This document shows, piece by piece, positions 48,253 to 60,470 of a DNA stretch of 64,000 nt. Below the pieces are notes generated by a model. The model was not told the origin of the DNA and did not search any database. It saw nothing but the letters and a program-made list of their open reading frames with translations. Made by a program: the position numbers and the translations under genes. The stretch lies in NCBI GenBank assembly GCA_004154925.1, contig QJNS01000002.1, forward strand, positions 310,001 through 374,000, in the 5' to 3' direction. Each line of letters starts with the position of its first letter. Position 1 is the first letter of the stretch. Source of the stretch: Monosporascus cannonballus. Lineage: Eukaryota; Ascomycota; Sordariomycetes; Xylariales.

Positions 48253-48458
48253 TATAAAATAATAGATAACTATAAGCTGGGTAAAATGACTTCCGACCAG
48301 TCGTAAAGCAGATATCAAAAAATAAATGTATTAGGTTATTTCTATCTAGCGTTTCCCACTAGCCGCCAGATGGTGGATTTATATTAATAAATGGGTCAGT
48401 AGCTGATCGGTAGCTGGTCGGCTACCAGCCTCATCCTTATAGGGGCTGTATTCCCACA
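48253..48458 (-). repeat. 5' LTR of A2 (206 bp, well kept)
   Basis: The minus strand starts TGTGGGAATACAGCCCC, the least altered LTR start of family A. It ends TTTTATA. Useful as the reference for how A1 has been mutated. Confidence 0.93.
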
Positions 48459-48463
48459 AAAAG

Positions 48464-49491
48464 CCTAATATCGTTTAAAAAAGCTTCATATTAACGTCGA
48501 AAAATGTTAATAACCGTGTTCTAATTTGCATTATTAAAAGTTAATTAATTAGGATTATTAAACGTAAGCCAGTTAACTACTCGAATAGCACATAATACCG
48601 TAATTATTTCCTTATTTAGGTATGGTTAAATTAGCTTTAAACGTTCAAAATATCTTTGTTACTTTCGCGTGTTAAATGCTATAATAAAGCACTTCGATGT
48701 CTTAATAAGGTAAAAATTGTTTTTAATTAAGTATACGAAATAAACGGCCATACATTGGTCAAGAAGTTATTAATTTTTTAATAATTGGTTTTTAAGCGAT
48801 CTCTTTTTTAGTTTTAAATAATTTTATTAATTTAAAGGTTTTTAACATATAGCGTAAAGGGACTAAAAATATTATAAAAGTTACTGTATTATGTACCAGG
48901 CAAGCATTTCGCAGAACTATAATAAACCTTTTAAATTTTATTTTTCTGCTTCGCGCCAAAAAAGGAAAAATTAAATATAAAAAATTGAAAGTACTTAATT
49001 TTTCTCAACAAAATAAAAGTGTTATTGCGCTTATAAAAAAGCGGTTATTCGGTATATCCTAATATAATAAAAGAATTAAAGAAAATTGAAACACTTATTG
49101 CGATAAATAATAATCGACGTTTAAAAATTAAGTCCAGAAGGGGGAAAATCGTATTATAACTCAATAGGTCTTGCTTATCTCAAAACTGTCAAGCAAACGG
49201 ACCTAGAAAATCGAACATAATTCGAAGTGAGGTAACTAGCTTATGAGGCTTAAGAAGATTTATAAAAGTTTGGCGTTTAAACTACTGAAACTGATTTAAT
49301 AACTTAACTAACTTAAACGATCTTATTAAGCAAAGAGCGATTAAGTCGTTTAAATATTCTAAGCTCTTAATCAGATAATTTATCTTCCTATTAATTTTTT
49401 CAAAATCTATGATAAATTGCTAGCTCGCTATACAACTTAAATATTTACAATTTCATTTATTATCTATTACTAGACGTAATTAATATATATC
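48464..49491. other. unassigned AT-rich sequence between A2 and F'
   Basis: No gene or repeat recognised. It is the older DNA into which A2 inserted. Confidence 0.3.
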
Positions 49492-49910
49492 TGTTACGTT
49501 CAAAGGGAACTTTAGTAGACCCGGAAGAGACTAAGTCAGCGAACTCGTTAAGACCCTCGCCTTGGTTTGGTAAACTTCGGAGTTGCTAGATATCTCTGTC
49601 TTCCTTTTGAAATACGCGGAAACTCGTAGAAACTAGGAGGGATGATTTTTCGTAATCTCCAGCAACTAACGAAACTGAAAGATATATAATGAAATCTTCT
49701 TCTATATAAATAACACTTATTTAATTTCGTTTCCTAGCTGTTATTCAAAGTCTTTAATAATAACATAGTTCTCTAATAAAAAGAAGAATTTTTAAATGTC
49801 TTTAACGAATAAACTATTAAATTATTTCTCTCCCTATTATTATGTGTAAATCAAAACCCCGTTCCAATATTACTTTTACCTATAGGTAAATATATAACAG
49901 GTTCGTTATA
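49492..49910 (+). repeat. 5' LTR of F' (419 bp)
   Basis: It starts TGTTACGTTCAAAGG and ends GGTTCGTTATA. Its right half is shared with the solo LTR at 53,296-53,747 (for example TAAATAACACCTACTTAG-like text and the terminal CAGGTTCGTTA), while the left part differs. The strand is set by the gag and pol reading direction downstream. Confidence 0.8.
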
Positions 49911-49949
49911 TTTTGATAACTCTTTAGTCAATAGCCGACAAATAATCTA

Positions 49950-51326
49950 CCATCTATATAAGGCATAAGCTCTCCGGAACTTAATACAAACGATAGCAGA
50001 AAGCGAGGTTCAGAAAATAAATAATACATTCTATCTCCGTTACTAGTCGGTAAAAGATCAGTAGCCGGAATTAACGACTTACTATCTTTTAAGAAAGTTT
50101 TTTTTAATTAATCGATGATATAGCACCACCCACTACTAGATCTGAAGAAAAGCCTTTTTCCCAGCCACAGCAATAACCTACCCAGACTCCTAAGAACACT
50201 ATTAAGGTCTAGGAAAAGTAGTTAAAGAAAGAAATGGTCGAGGAAAAGGCTGAAAAAGAATAGGGGTTCAGAGCCAAAAAAAGGAGGAACAAAAGCCCAC
50301 GACTAAAAGAGCTTCTCAGTCGAAAAATCGGAAAGAAAAAGAACCGACGATTAAGGAAAAGCTATGCATCTTAATAACGGAAATACAATGTTATGACCTA
50401 ACGGTCTTGGCTTCCTTGCGGACGGTCGGGCCCACGAAAAAGATAAAACCCCGACTACTGCCAAAAAGTCACTTAACCGGCTTAAAGGTTTTAAGGTGCC
50501 AAGTACCTTAAACCATTTAAGCCGGCAAAGGAGCTCCAAGGGCTTAACGGATTTAAAGGTTTAAACCACTTAAGCACCTTGACCTAGAACAAAAATATAT
50601 ATACTTATTATTTCCATAATTCAAATAACTTCAGTTTACAATAACAATTCGTTACTTAAGGTACCCTTGGTATTACGAAACCTAATACGATTATTATATC
50701 TATTACTCAAATTCCCACAATACTCCTGCCAACATAAACCCGTACGACTAAGGTTTAATAATTGGTTAAACCCCCTAGCCGTCACATACAAGCCTTAAAG
50801 AAAGAAAACGTCAAACTGGCGCAAGAGTAACTGTCAGGGAAAATGGTAAAGTACGGAGTGAGAGGCAGAAGAAGCAGCCCAGCAGGTAGTTCATAGTATG
50901 GGTAGTGAATAGATGACCATTAATGCCTGCCCTTTTATAACTACTCGGGGGCGAAGCCCTCCTATATATACACAAACTGGAGCCAAAATGGTGGGTCGCT
51001 GGGCCCGGAAAGGGGGCCGCACCTTGGCACCTGACAGTAACAATATTAAGAACAAAAAGCTTCGATTCTGTTACTACTCGGCGCAAATTAATCACAGAAA
51101 AGAACTATTCCACCTTTTAAATATTACGGAATGCCAAATCTAAAGACCTACAAGCTAACTGCTCTAAAGGCTTATAGTGAATCTACTAATATAAAAGGAT
51201 TGGTGGTCCAGCCAGATTTTATTTCAAATTTTATAAAAGTTCTCTGCTGGAACATTATTAAAAAGTAATGGTGATCTCATAACTACTAACCGGAAAAGTT
51301 CTCCTATAGTTCGAGCCTATTATAAA
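49950..51326 (+). pseudogene. F' gag, N-terminal half
   Basis: A Lys/Glu-rich region at 50,110-50,388 (frames give EEKAEKE and KKEPTIKEKLCIL) continues after the solo LTR with KENVKLAQE near 50,795. Stretches to 51,326 are only lightly altered, with composition close to normal at 50,800-51,100. The frame ends with SPIVRAYYK at the B2 target site and picks up again at 58,615. Confidence 0.65.
50384..50791 (+). mobile_element. solo LTR, family B, with TSD
   Basis: The LTR at 50,389-50,786 (398 bp) starts TGTTATGACCTAACGG and ends CCGTCACA, with TACAA on both sides (50,384-50,388 and 50,787-50,791). It is the least mutated family B LTR in the window. It is what remains after recombination between the two LTRs of an element that had entered the F' gag. 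Confidence 0.92.
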
Positions 51327-51718
51327 TGTTATGACCTAACGGTTTTGGTCTTCTTCAGGCGGTCGGAGCTACAAAAAAGGCTGACTCCGACCTAAGCCAA
51401 GACGTTAAGTAACTGGCTCAAAGGATTAAAGGTGCTAAGCACTTTGAGCTCTTTGAGCCGAAAGGAGAGCTTAAAGAGCATAACGGGCTTAAGGGTTTGA
51501 ACCATTTAAGCACCTTGAGCTAAGATAAGGATATATATGTTTACTATTTCTATAATGTATATAATATTAGTTTGTAATAAGATATTATTACCTAAAATAT
51601 TTTTGCTCTTCGGGAACCTGATACGTTATTATAGTTATTGCTTAGATTTTCAAGATATTGTTAATATAAACTGGTAAGATTTAGGTTTACTAGTTGGTTA
51701 AACCGTATAGCCGTTATA
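51327..51718 (+). repeat. 5' LTR of B2 (392 bp)
   Basis: It starts TGTTATGACCTAACGG and ends CCGTTATA. It aligns with 58,221-58,614 and with the solo LTR at 50,389. Confidence 0.92.
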
Positions 51719-53290
51719 CGTTCCAGGTTTTTGTTTAGTAATATCGTTAAATTTTGAGCAATATTATCGATATGATATTTATTAACACGAACCCAGGTTA
51801 CGAAGTTCCTAAGAAGCATATGAGCTGAGACGAAAAGCAGTAGTAATCTCATTTAACTAGAGAAAAAGTCTTTCGACGATTAGATCTTTTAAATGTACGT
51901 CTTACTTAGGTTGAAAATGAAAACATTAATTTCATTAGATCGCTTTCAAATAGGGTACTAAAAGTTTAAAAATAAGTATAAAATTGCAGATACTAGGAAA
52001 CTATTGAAGCTAGGTAAAGTTATTTAGCTTAATAATATAAAAGAGTTACGGAAAGTTTTAAAGTCTGTTATTTTTAAATTATTCGATGTCACTCCCGTAA
52101 AATTATAGTTATTTTTAACCTAGTATCCAACATATTTCGGGTACTTTCTTATTTGATTTACTATATTTACTTTACAAATAGAGGTCGCGGTCAGAGGATT
52201 TACCGGCAGCGCGGTTATTTAGTTTCAACTGGCTATAAGGGTGCATATTATAATACCGGCGGCAAAACAAAGTCCGGCAATGGTACGAATATATTATAAT
52301 TATAAGTAATTTAATCAAGTTGTAACGGAGGTTTTTGGAATAGTAAATAAGAAAACAAAAGCTGAAATACAAATTTAGAAATTATAATAAAAAGGATCGA
52401 TATTTAATTATAGCTGTATATTTATTTAACTAGCATCAAAGCTAAAGTGAGGGCAAAAGGTATAAAGAAATAAGTTTGACGATATATTGAAAAAGAAAAT
52501 GTAAAATATATTTTTCGATTAGATCGACTCGATTATATATTAAATTATGTTGTTATAGTAATGAAGATTAAGGAACGATAATATGCTTAATGTATAAAAA
52601 GCATTAAAAACAAAAATAAGAACACATTTCAATAGACAGTTAAGATTAATATTTCCTGACGTGATAATATTTTATATAACACGGAGACAGGATATATAAA
52701 ACTTGGAGTTACATATAATAAAGCATTAAAAGTGAATTAAATATTGTAATTATAGAAAAAGAAAATATAAGGTTTGTAAATGTCTTTCGCCTAAGATATC
52801 ACGATAAAATAAATAGATACTACTATTTGAAAAACAGCTTCAGAACGAGAAAAGAAAAACGATAAAAATTATTAATATAATTCAAGTCAAATGTATCGTA
52901 AGGTTATTACGATAAGAAATTCGACAAATAATCTAAAAGGTCAAAAAGCTGATCTAAAAACCATTAACAAATGAAAAAGTCTGTTTAGAAAATCGTTAAA
53001 TAAATATTAAAAATGAACGAAGAATAATTGTTCAGGAATTGTTGATCGGCATAATAAAATATATATAATATATTGTCGACGACAAGATTATTCGGCCTAT
53101 AATAACTGGAAAAAGTCCATATATTAACAGATTATACGCATATGAAAAAAAATTCGATTTTTTTAATTAAACCGGTAATAATAAAGTGGATAAACGATAA
53201 TATTTATAAATAAGCCGCTTAATAGAATTAGCGAAAGAAAAAGTAATGCTCGTAAGAAAACTTTTTCTATTTTTATAATTAATTTAATTA

Positions 53291-53752
53291 TTAATTGTTA
53301 CAGAAGATGGGGCTCCTGTTTTCAAGAGACCTACCTTTAAAAGCCTAGCGCGGACCTGTCACGGCTAAACCCCGGACAAGGAAGCTTGGCTTTTAAGGTA
53401 ATCTAATTGATCTAGGTGATCTAGGTGATCGAAGTGATCTAGGACCAGATCACACAGATCACATAGATCACATAGATCACATAGATCTACGACATACTCA
53501 CTTTCAGAAATTGGAATATTTAATAAAACCGGTTTCTTATGTAAATAACACCTACTTAGTTTTTCGCTTCTTAGTTATCAATCTAAGCCTACAATCAGAG
53601 GCAGCCGTTCTCTACTGCAGGAAAAGTACGCAAATCTCTTTGACGAACACACCACTGAATCATTCCTCGCCCTATTGTTACCTGCAAATCAAGACCCTTT
53701 TGGATACTGTTTATACCTCCAGGCAGATATATGACAGGTTCGTTACATTGAT
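53291..53752 (+). mobile_element. solo LTR, family F, inside B2
   Basis: The LTR at 53,296-53,747 (452 bp) starts TGTTACAGAAGATGG and ends GGTTCGTTACA. The flanks are TTAAT and TTGAT, a target duplication with one RIP-type change. Homology of B2 to B1 resumes on both sides. It is hardly mutated, so it arrived after most RIP of B2 or escaped it. The left third holds a GATC repeat tract. Confidence 0.88.
53407..53488. repeat. GATC-rich inverted repeat tract in U3 of the solo F LTR
   Basis: Three to four TGATCTAGG words are followed by four to five AGATCACA words. The second set is the reverse complement of the first (GTGATCT/AGATCAC), so the tract can fold or bind a factor on either strand. 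The B1 LTR (11,975-12,065) also carries several GTGATC words. Confidence 0.7.
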
Positions 53753-55019
53753 CCGTAAAAATATTAATTTATCGCATTGTAAAAAAATATTCTCAGAAAG
53801 TTATTACGGATTTTTATTGTTAGTTAATGTTTGTTACAGACTGAAAACATAATTTTAAAAAAGAAAATTCAACATCATGTTAAAAATATTCTATTAAAAT
53901 ATAATAAATTATAAAGACCGAAATAAAATACCTTATATTATATAGGTAATTATTTATCTAACAACGAAAAGAATTATAATAAAACTAAAATTAATTAATA
54001 TTATTCGACAGAATAATATAGCCGCAAAAACGATAAGTATAATCGTTCGATACTTTATATAAAGAAATATAGATAAGGTTTAACTAGCTTAAGAAAGAAT
54101 TAAAAGAAAAAAGCTACTAATAAAAAAATCGGGAAATAACCATGCCTTATAGAATTAAAAAGAATTCCCAAAAAAGTGATAAAAGTAACAATAAGAACGG
54201 TTGATAACTTTATTACTTTAGATATACGAATCGAACCGTCTTAGGATACCGTAATATTAAATTGCGGAATTTTGGGCGAAATTTATATTATATTGGTTAT
54301 AACTAATAAGTTTAAATTATTCTAGAAATTTAAGTTATAACATTATATACTGACTAATTCCGGAGCTTTGGATGTTGCTTAAGATAACGGAAAATTTTAG
54401 CGCAATATTAATTATTCCGAGATCTTTGTCTAAATATAATACTAACCGATTGATTTCGAAAATATTTTTTTGAGAGTTACGATATGATTTTGAGAAAACC
54501 ATGAATGTATTAGTATAAAGCTTTGATTCAGTGAGGAATTAGCTAGGTAAATTTCGTTTTATACTCCATGAATAAGCAAAAAAGAAATAAGATTTTAATA
54601 TTCGCTTCAAAATGGCGACAAACGTAAGCAGAAGGATACGAGAAATACATTATTATCTACACTGATAAAATATAAAAAATAAGTATCAAAAGAAAGATGA
54701 CGTGTTGTTATTATTATCAAAATAATTTTAAGGCAATTAAATATTAATATAAAATAACAACCGTAAAGAGTAAAAAATCTTATTAATATATTACTATAAT
54801 ATTATCGCTATAAACAGCCTTTTCGAAAACACGTCAATGCGAAATTACCAGAATACAACGAATGATATTGCGAAATAATCCTAAAAAACCTTATTAACTA
54901 AGCTTTATCCTATTTACCATTTTAACGAAAACGAATTACGTATTTTTTAAAACATATCTTGAAAATCGATTGTAAAAAGGATAAATTCGATTGTCGAAAA
55001 TTTCGGCAAAATATATTAT

Positions 55020-56170
55020 TTTGTTTCGCTTGAAAAAAAACAGAAAATTGCACTTTCTAATTGATTATTAATCAGTAAATAACATTATTATTAATAATCG
55101 AACATTAGCACTTTTAAATACAAAAATAAAAAGCCCATTTTATAAAGCAAAGTAGTTTAGGGTATTCGATTTTAAAAACTGATATAACCTTATTAGTATT
55201 AAAAAAACATTAATAAAAAACCAATTTTTAAAAGGAATTACGAACTGTTTAAAAACTTGGTTATACTAATAAAAATTACGAACATACTAGTATTCCTCTA
55301 ATAAATAATGCCTTATATATTACGAAAATCCCTTAAACTTTTATCGTTCATTATTTTAACGATATATTTATCTTTTTGAAGATGGAAACGATATATACAG
55401 GGTATATTTATAAGGTCATAAAGTCTTATAGGGCGAAATACTATTAATTATGTAAAGAAAGACGATTTCACCAGTAAAAAGTAGAATATTTAAAATTTAT
55501 CTTTATCTCGGACAATATTAGGATAGCTATTAAAAAGATCGCTGCAATTATAAAATAAATATCTCCGATAATAATTAAAAGCATAAAAGCATTTTTCGAA
55601 TTCGCCAATTATTATCGAAAGTTTATCCGAAACGTCAGCAAATTTGCTATATCTTTAATTAGCCTTATCAAAAAAGATAACGGAGTTTTGTAAACGTTAT
55701 AAACTGCAAAGACGTTTCAGAAAATTTAAGATATGATTACCAAGGATTTAATATTTATTGTATACGGTTTAATGGATTTTGTTAAGATGAAAACAGATAT
55801 TTCAATTTTTATATTAGCCGCGGTAGTTAAATATCTGGAATGATGAAGGCAAATTGCATTTTACCGCATTTTCTTTATATAATTTTAAAAAAGCCGAATT
55901 TAATTACGGTATTCCAAATACAAAGTTTATGGTTATTATGATAGTATTTGGAAAGAATAAATATTTTCTTAAACGAAGCTTAAATCAAATTAAGGTTTAT
56001 ATAGATTATTAAAATTTTATTCGCTTTATTACGACCAAAAAACATACAAAACGATAATAATAATAGGCAAAGAATTAGCGAACTTTAATTTTATTATTAT
56101 TTATAAAAGGGGCTTAAATAACAGCAAAGCCTATATTTTACGTCCATAATTACACCTTAAAGAAAAATTA
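55020..56170 (+). pseudogene. B2 reverse transcriptase and RNase H, degraded
   Basis: Landmarks in order: ENRKLHFLIDY near 55,020-55,055, the YxDD position near 55,350, FFEFANYYRKFIRN near 55,595-55,635, then RNase H text ending in NFIIIYKRGLNNSKAY near 56,085-56,135 (family FxIxYRPGKxNxxAD). The order and spacing are those of Ty3/gypsy pol. Confidence 0.85.
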
Positions 56171-56369
56171 ATTAAAATTTGCTACATTATTTTCGATGGT
56201 ATCCTAAAAGCATATTTATACTTGCGATGGATTATGACGATACTGGCTATACTATATGATATATACCAATAAACTAAAAGAATATAACGATAATTTTCTA
56301 AAAGAAAAAAATGTCAAAAATTATAAGTTTTAACAAGATATCGCATTAATTTAATACGTAATATATATC

Positions 56370-57000
56370 TACATTAATTATATGAACATTTAAGAATCTA
56401 TAAAACTTTAGAACGATTTTAACGTACATATTCTTGTCTTAAAAAGAAAATAATAACTTCAAAATTATAACGATAGTTTAACGTTTATATTGAAAGCAAG
56501 ATATAGTAATATAAATCCTACAGAAAATTATTACCAGTAGTGGTTTTGAAAAATCGATAAGATTTAATTATTATGGATTTTATAATCAAATTTCTCTTAT
56601 TCGAAAATCTAGCGACAAAAGTATATGACGATAGTATATTCGTTATCGGTGATTAATTTTGGAAGTGATTTTATTTCTTACGTTATTACGAAAATAAGGA
56701 TATAAAATAGAGAGCATATATTTCATTGAGCAATATGTTTAATATATACGGATTGCTATATAGAATTATTTTAAATAAAGAGATAACGTTCCCTTTAAAA
56801 TTTTAACAAAGGTTTATAAAATAAATTAGCTTAAATTATAAATTATTGAATATTTTTAAATTTTAACCGGACGAATAAATAAAATAATTAAATTAAATAT
56901 TGAAAATATATTTGTAAATTATATAAATGACGAAAAACATAGATAGGTTACAAAGTTATTTATCATCTAATTAACATATAATATTGATTATTATAAGAAT
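56370..57000 (+). pseudogene. B2 integrase, degraded
   Basis: RIYKTLERF at about 56,395-56,420 is the zinc-domain GxxKTLE block. MDFIIKFLLFENLATKVYDDSIFVIGD at 56,575-56,655 is the start of the core (family MDFITGLP...YDSILVVVD); the frame then shows IYGLLYRIILNK and FKF, stop, PDE, stop, IK, stop, LN at the HPQTDGQTERLN box near 56,860-56,900. Confidence 0.83.
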
Positions 57001-57439
57001 ATTAAAATATTTTTAATACAATAGAAATTTAAATTACACTACATATTTACAAAAATACGTACGACTCACCTACTAATATTAAAGTAATTCTTATATTAAA
57101 ATAATTAAAATGATTATACTAAAAAATGAAAACACAAATAAAGTTCGTATAAAATTAAATAAGAAAGTATTATAAGAAAAAATTGTAAAAGAATTAACTT
57201 TCGAAAACAGATAAATTATCTATTTTATCATCCAAAATAGGTAAATCAAAACACGTAAGAAAAACTCGATTCTAACTATATCGGTCTATATATAATCTCT
57301 AAAAAGTGTTGAGAAAGGAATTCTGAATTCTAACCTATTTTAAAAATTAAAGTTTATCCAGTTCTTTATATTTCTTTATTGGAAATAATATCGAATATAA
57401 TTACAATACATATCGTAAAATATAATCTGCAGATAAAAA

Positions 57440-57625
57440 ATAACATAGTATACGAAGCAAAAAAAGACTCGATATAGGAAGAAAAAAGGCCTTAGTCAAT
57501 ACATAATTAAATGGAAAAATTATCAGGGTTTCGAAAATATCTGGAAAATAATTACAAATCTTATAAATGTCTAACGTTTATTAAAGAACTTTTTTTAGCA
57601 TCGGTAAACACGCCTTAGGTAAAAG
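57440..57625 (+). pseudogene. B2 chromodomain, degraded
   Basis: The frame reads VYEAKKDSI, then MEKLSGFRKYLENN, then KCLTFIKELFLASVNTP. This matches EYEVEKILDSR...WKGYSGFENTWEP..NL.NA..LLKEFHL. It is the template for recognising the scrap at 20,868-21,060. Confidence 0.78.
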
Positions 57626-58220
57626 TCGGTTAGTTAATAGTTTTAAGACCGGATTAATAAATTCGATTAATAACCTAGATTAAAACTGCTATTACAATGG
57701 CGGTTTTTAATCGTTTTTATTTTTGCTTTAAACGCTTAAATTCCTTTATAACTTCTGTAGTTTTAATATCCCGACGAAATATTACCGATATTAGGACGAT
57801 GGATTAGCCGATTTCGCTTTTGTAAACTGTCTAGTTTGTCGGCCGCAATACATAATGTTTTACGGACTTATTTTTTCTTACTTTCGAAATAATTCTTCTT
57901 ATTTAAAATCTTTTGATATTCGGCTTCGAAACGGCCAAACGCGTTATAAAGGCTATTATGGAAAATATATCGTATGTATTTTAAGGATCGCCGAATAACA
58001 TTATATTTTATATTTTTTTTCGTAATAAAAATATCACGATATTTTGAAGCTAAAATTTTTAAGACGTTCTGAACGAAGTAAAGTGTTAATAGGTTTACGA
58101 AAAGGAAATTTTTAACTACGATTGCAAATAATGAATATAAAGAGGAAACGGTTATATAATAAGAGGAACAAATAAATGATTTGATTTTTAGACAAAAAGC
58201 TCCTAGAAAAAAGAAGATCG

Positions 58221-58614
58221 TATTATAATCTAACGGTTTTGGTCTTTTCCAAACGGTCGGATTAGAGAAAAAGAAGATTTCGATCCAAGCCAAGACGTTA
58301 GGTAACTAGCTTAAAAGGTTTTAAGGCGCTAAGTACCTTAAGCCCTTTAAGCTAGCAGAAAAGTTTAAAAGACTTAACGAGCTTAAGAGTTTAAGCCGTT
58401 TAAGTATCTTAAGCTAAGATAAAGATATAAACGATCGTTATTTCTATGATATAAATAATATCAGCTTATAATAAAACACGGTTACTTGAAACATTTTTAG
58501 TGTTACGACACCTGACAAGTTACTATATTTATTGTTCAGATTCTTATAATATTTCTGCTAATATAAACTCGTACGACGTAAGTTTAATAATTGATTAACC
58601 CGCAGAGCCTCATA
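58221..58614 (+). repeat. 3' LTR of B2 (394 bp)
   Basis: It starts TATTATAATCTAACGG (TGTTATGACC with RIP changes) and ends CCTCATA. The polypurine tract lies directly upstream. A 141-codon open frame on the opposite strand (57,868-58,293) crosses its start and is chance. Confidence 0.92.
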
Positions 58615-59260
58615 ATAAAGAATTATATATTAAACTATCAAAACGATTTTTCGGATATAACTAACTACATTTTCAAGAAGTAAAAACATTTCAACGAAAA
58701 AAATGCGAACCTTATTTAAAAACTCCAATAAAAAGCAATACGCAATCAAACAGCTTTATCTTCTTCGCTAAACCAAATTCGCATCCAAATATACTATTAA
58801 ATTTAACTGCTCGCCAGTATTTTCAACCTGCTAGAAGATATATTGTTTTATCCTTATTAATACAGCCTAGAGTCTTAAATTAAAAATAAAATATTTTAAA
58901 AACCCAAAACTAGATGCTTTGTAAAATATACCGACAAGATTATTGTTACCGGTCGACGTACTTTTAATCGGTATATCGAAAAGAAAAAAAACCGGCAGAC
59001 AAAGTAACGATAAGAGCTCTACTAGCCGAACCAAGAAAAACAACGGAAAGCCTTGAAAAAAACCTAGTATTGCTTTGAAAAAACCCAAGAAACACAAGTC
59101 CAAAGTAAAATATTTTAATTATAGCAAGAAAAGACATTTCAAAGGTAAATATCACTCCTTCGTTAAAAGGAACTCCAAAAAGGGAGGGATTCCTTAACTC
59201 TAGAAAAAAGTCAAAGTGGTTGAACAAGAAACTAATAGTAAGGCAGAAAAAAATTTTGCC
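58615..59260 (+). pseudogene. F' gag, C-terminal half with zinc knuckle
   Basis: Directly after the B2 target site the frame gives KKQYAIKQLYLLR and ASKYTIKFN near 58,735-58,810, the conserved helix of the retrotransposon gag domain. A zinc knuckle lies at 59,111-59,152: YFNYSKKRHFKGKY, exactly CX2CX4HX4C spacing with all three cysteines changed to tyrosine. A KVKVVEQET tail follows near 59,205. Confidence 0.82.
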
Positions 59261-59499
59261 CGATTTTCTTCCAGCCAGATTTCACTATTGCCATAATTAC
59301 TCAGATCTAAAACGACATCACGAAATAAGAGAATCATCCCATTTACCGGGATTATAAGGTTAAAATCTATAAGTACTATCTAAAACAGACGACCTCTAGA
59401 ACAGCTATAGGGCTAGGATACCTCTGCTATCTCGATACAAAAAGGCATGAAATACATAAAAAAACGGTCAGTATCGACCAAATGCCAATGACCATGGAC

Positions 59500-60030
59500 A
59501 GTTGTCCCTAGAACCTAACGAATTTTGCGAACGCGAAATATGGGCAAAAAAGCCTTATATAAATCCTCACGAATTATTACATTTTTCGGCCTATTACGAA
59601 AACAATTATCTTGTTTATCTTAAAGCCAAGAAACATAACGATTTGTAGCCCGAATAAAATGGAGATATACTTATCGAATTAAACGACGAATACAAATGTA
59701 TAAAAGTTTTACGATAGCTAGAATATCCTAAATCTTGCTATCTACATCCGGATTCGAAACAGAGTCAAATAGCTATATCGCAAAAATGCGCATGTTACAA
59801 CCGAATGCTCTGCATGTAACACGAGTTTCTAAATATGGGGAAAACTTCTTGGGAAGTCCTTAATTTTAATCTCGTAACTAGAGATTTACAAAACTCAGAT
59901 CAAAGTCAAAAACAAAAAACAGTTATTTTTAAATATAAATATGGTAAAAAAACATGGTTTAAATACAGAAACGAGTTATACACTAAGCATGTTATCAAAA
60001 AAGTTCGCGAATTGAGATTCGCTTAAAAAA
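59500..60030 (+). pseudogene. F' gag-protease linker
   Basis: The frame reads NPHELLHFSAYYENNYLVYLKAKKH at about 59,561-59,636, which in fungal chromoviruses is a histidine/cysteine-rich HxxLxWxxCxxDxCxxH motif; here C and W have gone. Pieces open to 60,026 end with KKVRELRFA. Its role is not known to me. Confidence 0.55.
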
Positions 60031-60149
60031 AACGGCACCGGAAGTTAAAAAACGACAGAAGCTTCCGAAATTAAGATATCGAAGAACCCCGTTCGATAAG
60101 ATTTTGTGCAAAGTAATAAAAGGAATACGGAACCAGACTACGATTTTTT

Positions 60150-60470
60150 TTTAGTGTAAAAACAAACCATTTAAAGCTATAATCTATTTAGGAGCAGAAA
60201 GTAATTTTATTTCTTCTTAAATTGTAAAAAAATATCAGATTTCTTGGAAATATAAAATGAAATTCTACAGACTACGTAGTGTAAACGGAGGCCTGTTTAC
60301 GTACGAAAATAGACGAGTTTCCGAGAAACTGAAAACTTTTTATACAAATTCAAGGCCATCAGGAAGTAATTGCGCTGGATATCGAGGATATTTCAGGATA
60401 CGACATCATTCTGAAAATGCTATGGCTTATAACTAGTAATCTGTATATTAACTGAAAAGATCGAACATTT
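60150..60470 (+). pseudogene. F' retropepsin, degraded
   Basis: AIIYLGAESNFISS at about 60,180-60,220 is the aspartic-protease active site (family ALIDSGAEGNFIS) with Asp changed to Tyr. GHQE-like text near 60,355 and YDIILKMLWL near 60,400-60,430 (family DIILGMPWL) complete the domain. The enzyme would cut the gag-pol polyprotein. Confidence 0.82.

Larger units (their letters stand above)
41232..48463 (-). mobile_element. Chromovirus family A, full-length copy A2, with TSD
   Basis: It occupies 41,237-48,458 (7,222 bp), minus strand, flanked by AAAAG at 41,232-41,236 and 48,459-48,463. Both LTRs are 206 bp, as in A1. On the minus strand: gag start, RT, integrase, chromodomain, the extra region, then polypurine AAAAAGAGGGAATAAT and the 3' LTR. 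Degraded by RIP, but its 5' LTR and gag start are better kept than those of A1. Confidence 0.94.
51719..54560 (+). pseudogene. B2 gag and protease region, degraded
   Basis: Colinear with B1 12,304-14,720, apart from the solo LTR at 53,296. The stretch shared with the open piece of B1 lies at 53,040-53,215 (same TATTGTCGACGAC word). The protease position is near 54,240-54,550, where IIL and KFKLF survive. No open frame of note. Confidence 0.7.
51322..58619 (+). mobile_element. Chromovirus family B, full-length copy B2, with TSD
   Basis: It occupies 51,327-58,614 (7,288 bp, 6.8 kb without its own nested solo LTR), flanked by ATAAA at 51,322-51,326 and 58,615-58,619. Plus-strand order: gag, protease, RT/RNase H, integrase, chromodomain, polypurine AAAAAAGAAGATCG, 3' LTR. 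It sits inside the gag of F'. Confidence 0.93.

Noticed and set aside
53407..53488. CRISPR-like array
   Set aside because: The repeats are 8-9 nt without spacers, lie in an LTR, and the host is eukaryotic.
57868..58293. Longest open frame in the window (141 codons, minus)
   Set aside because: It lies antisense to the B2 tail and crosses into its 3' LTR; its residues are those of AT-rich antisense sequence and B1 has no counterpart.
58867..59227. Two overlapping minus frames (78 and 87 codons), Phe/Leu-rich
   Set aside because: Antisense to the lysine-rich F' gag with its zinc knuckle.
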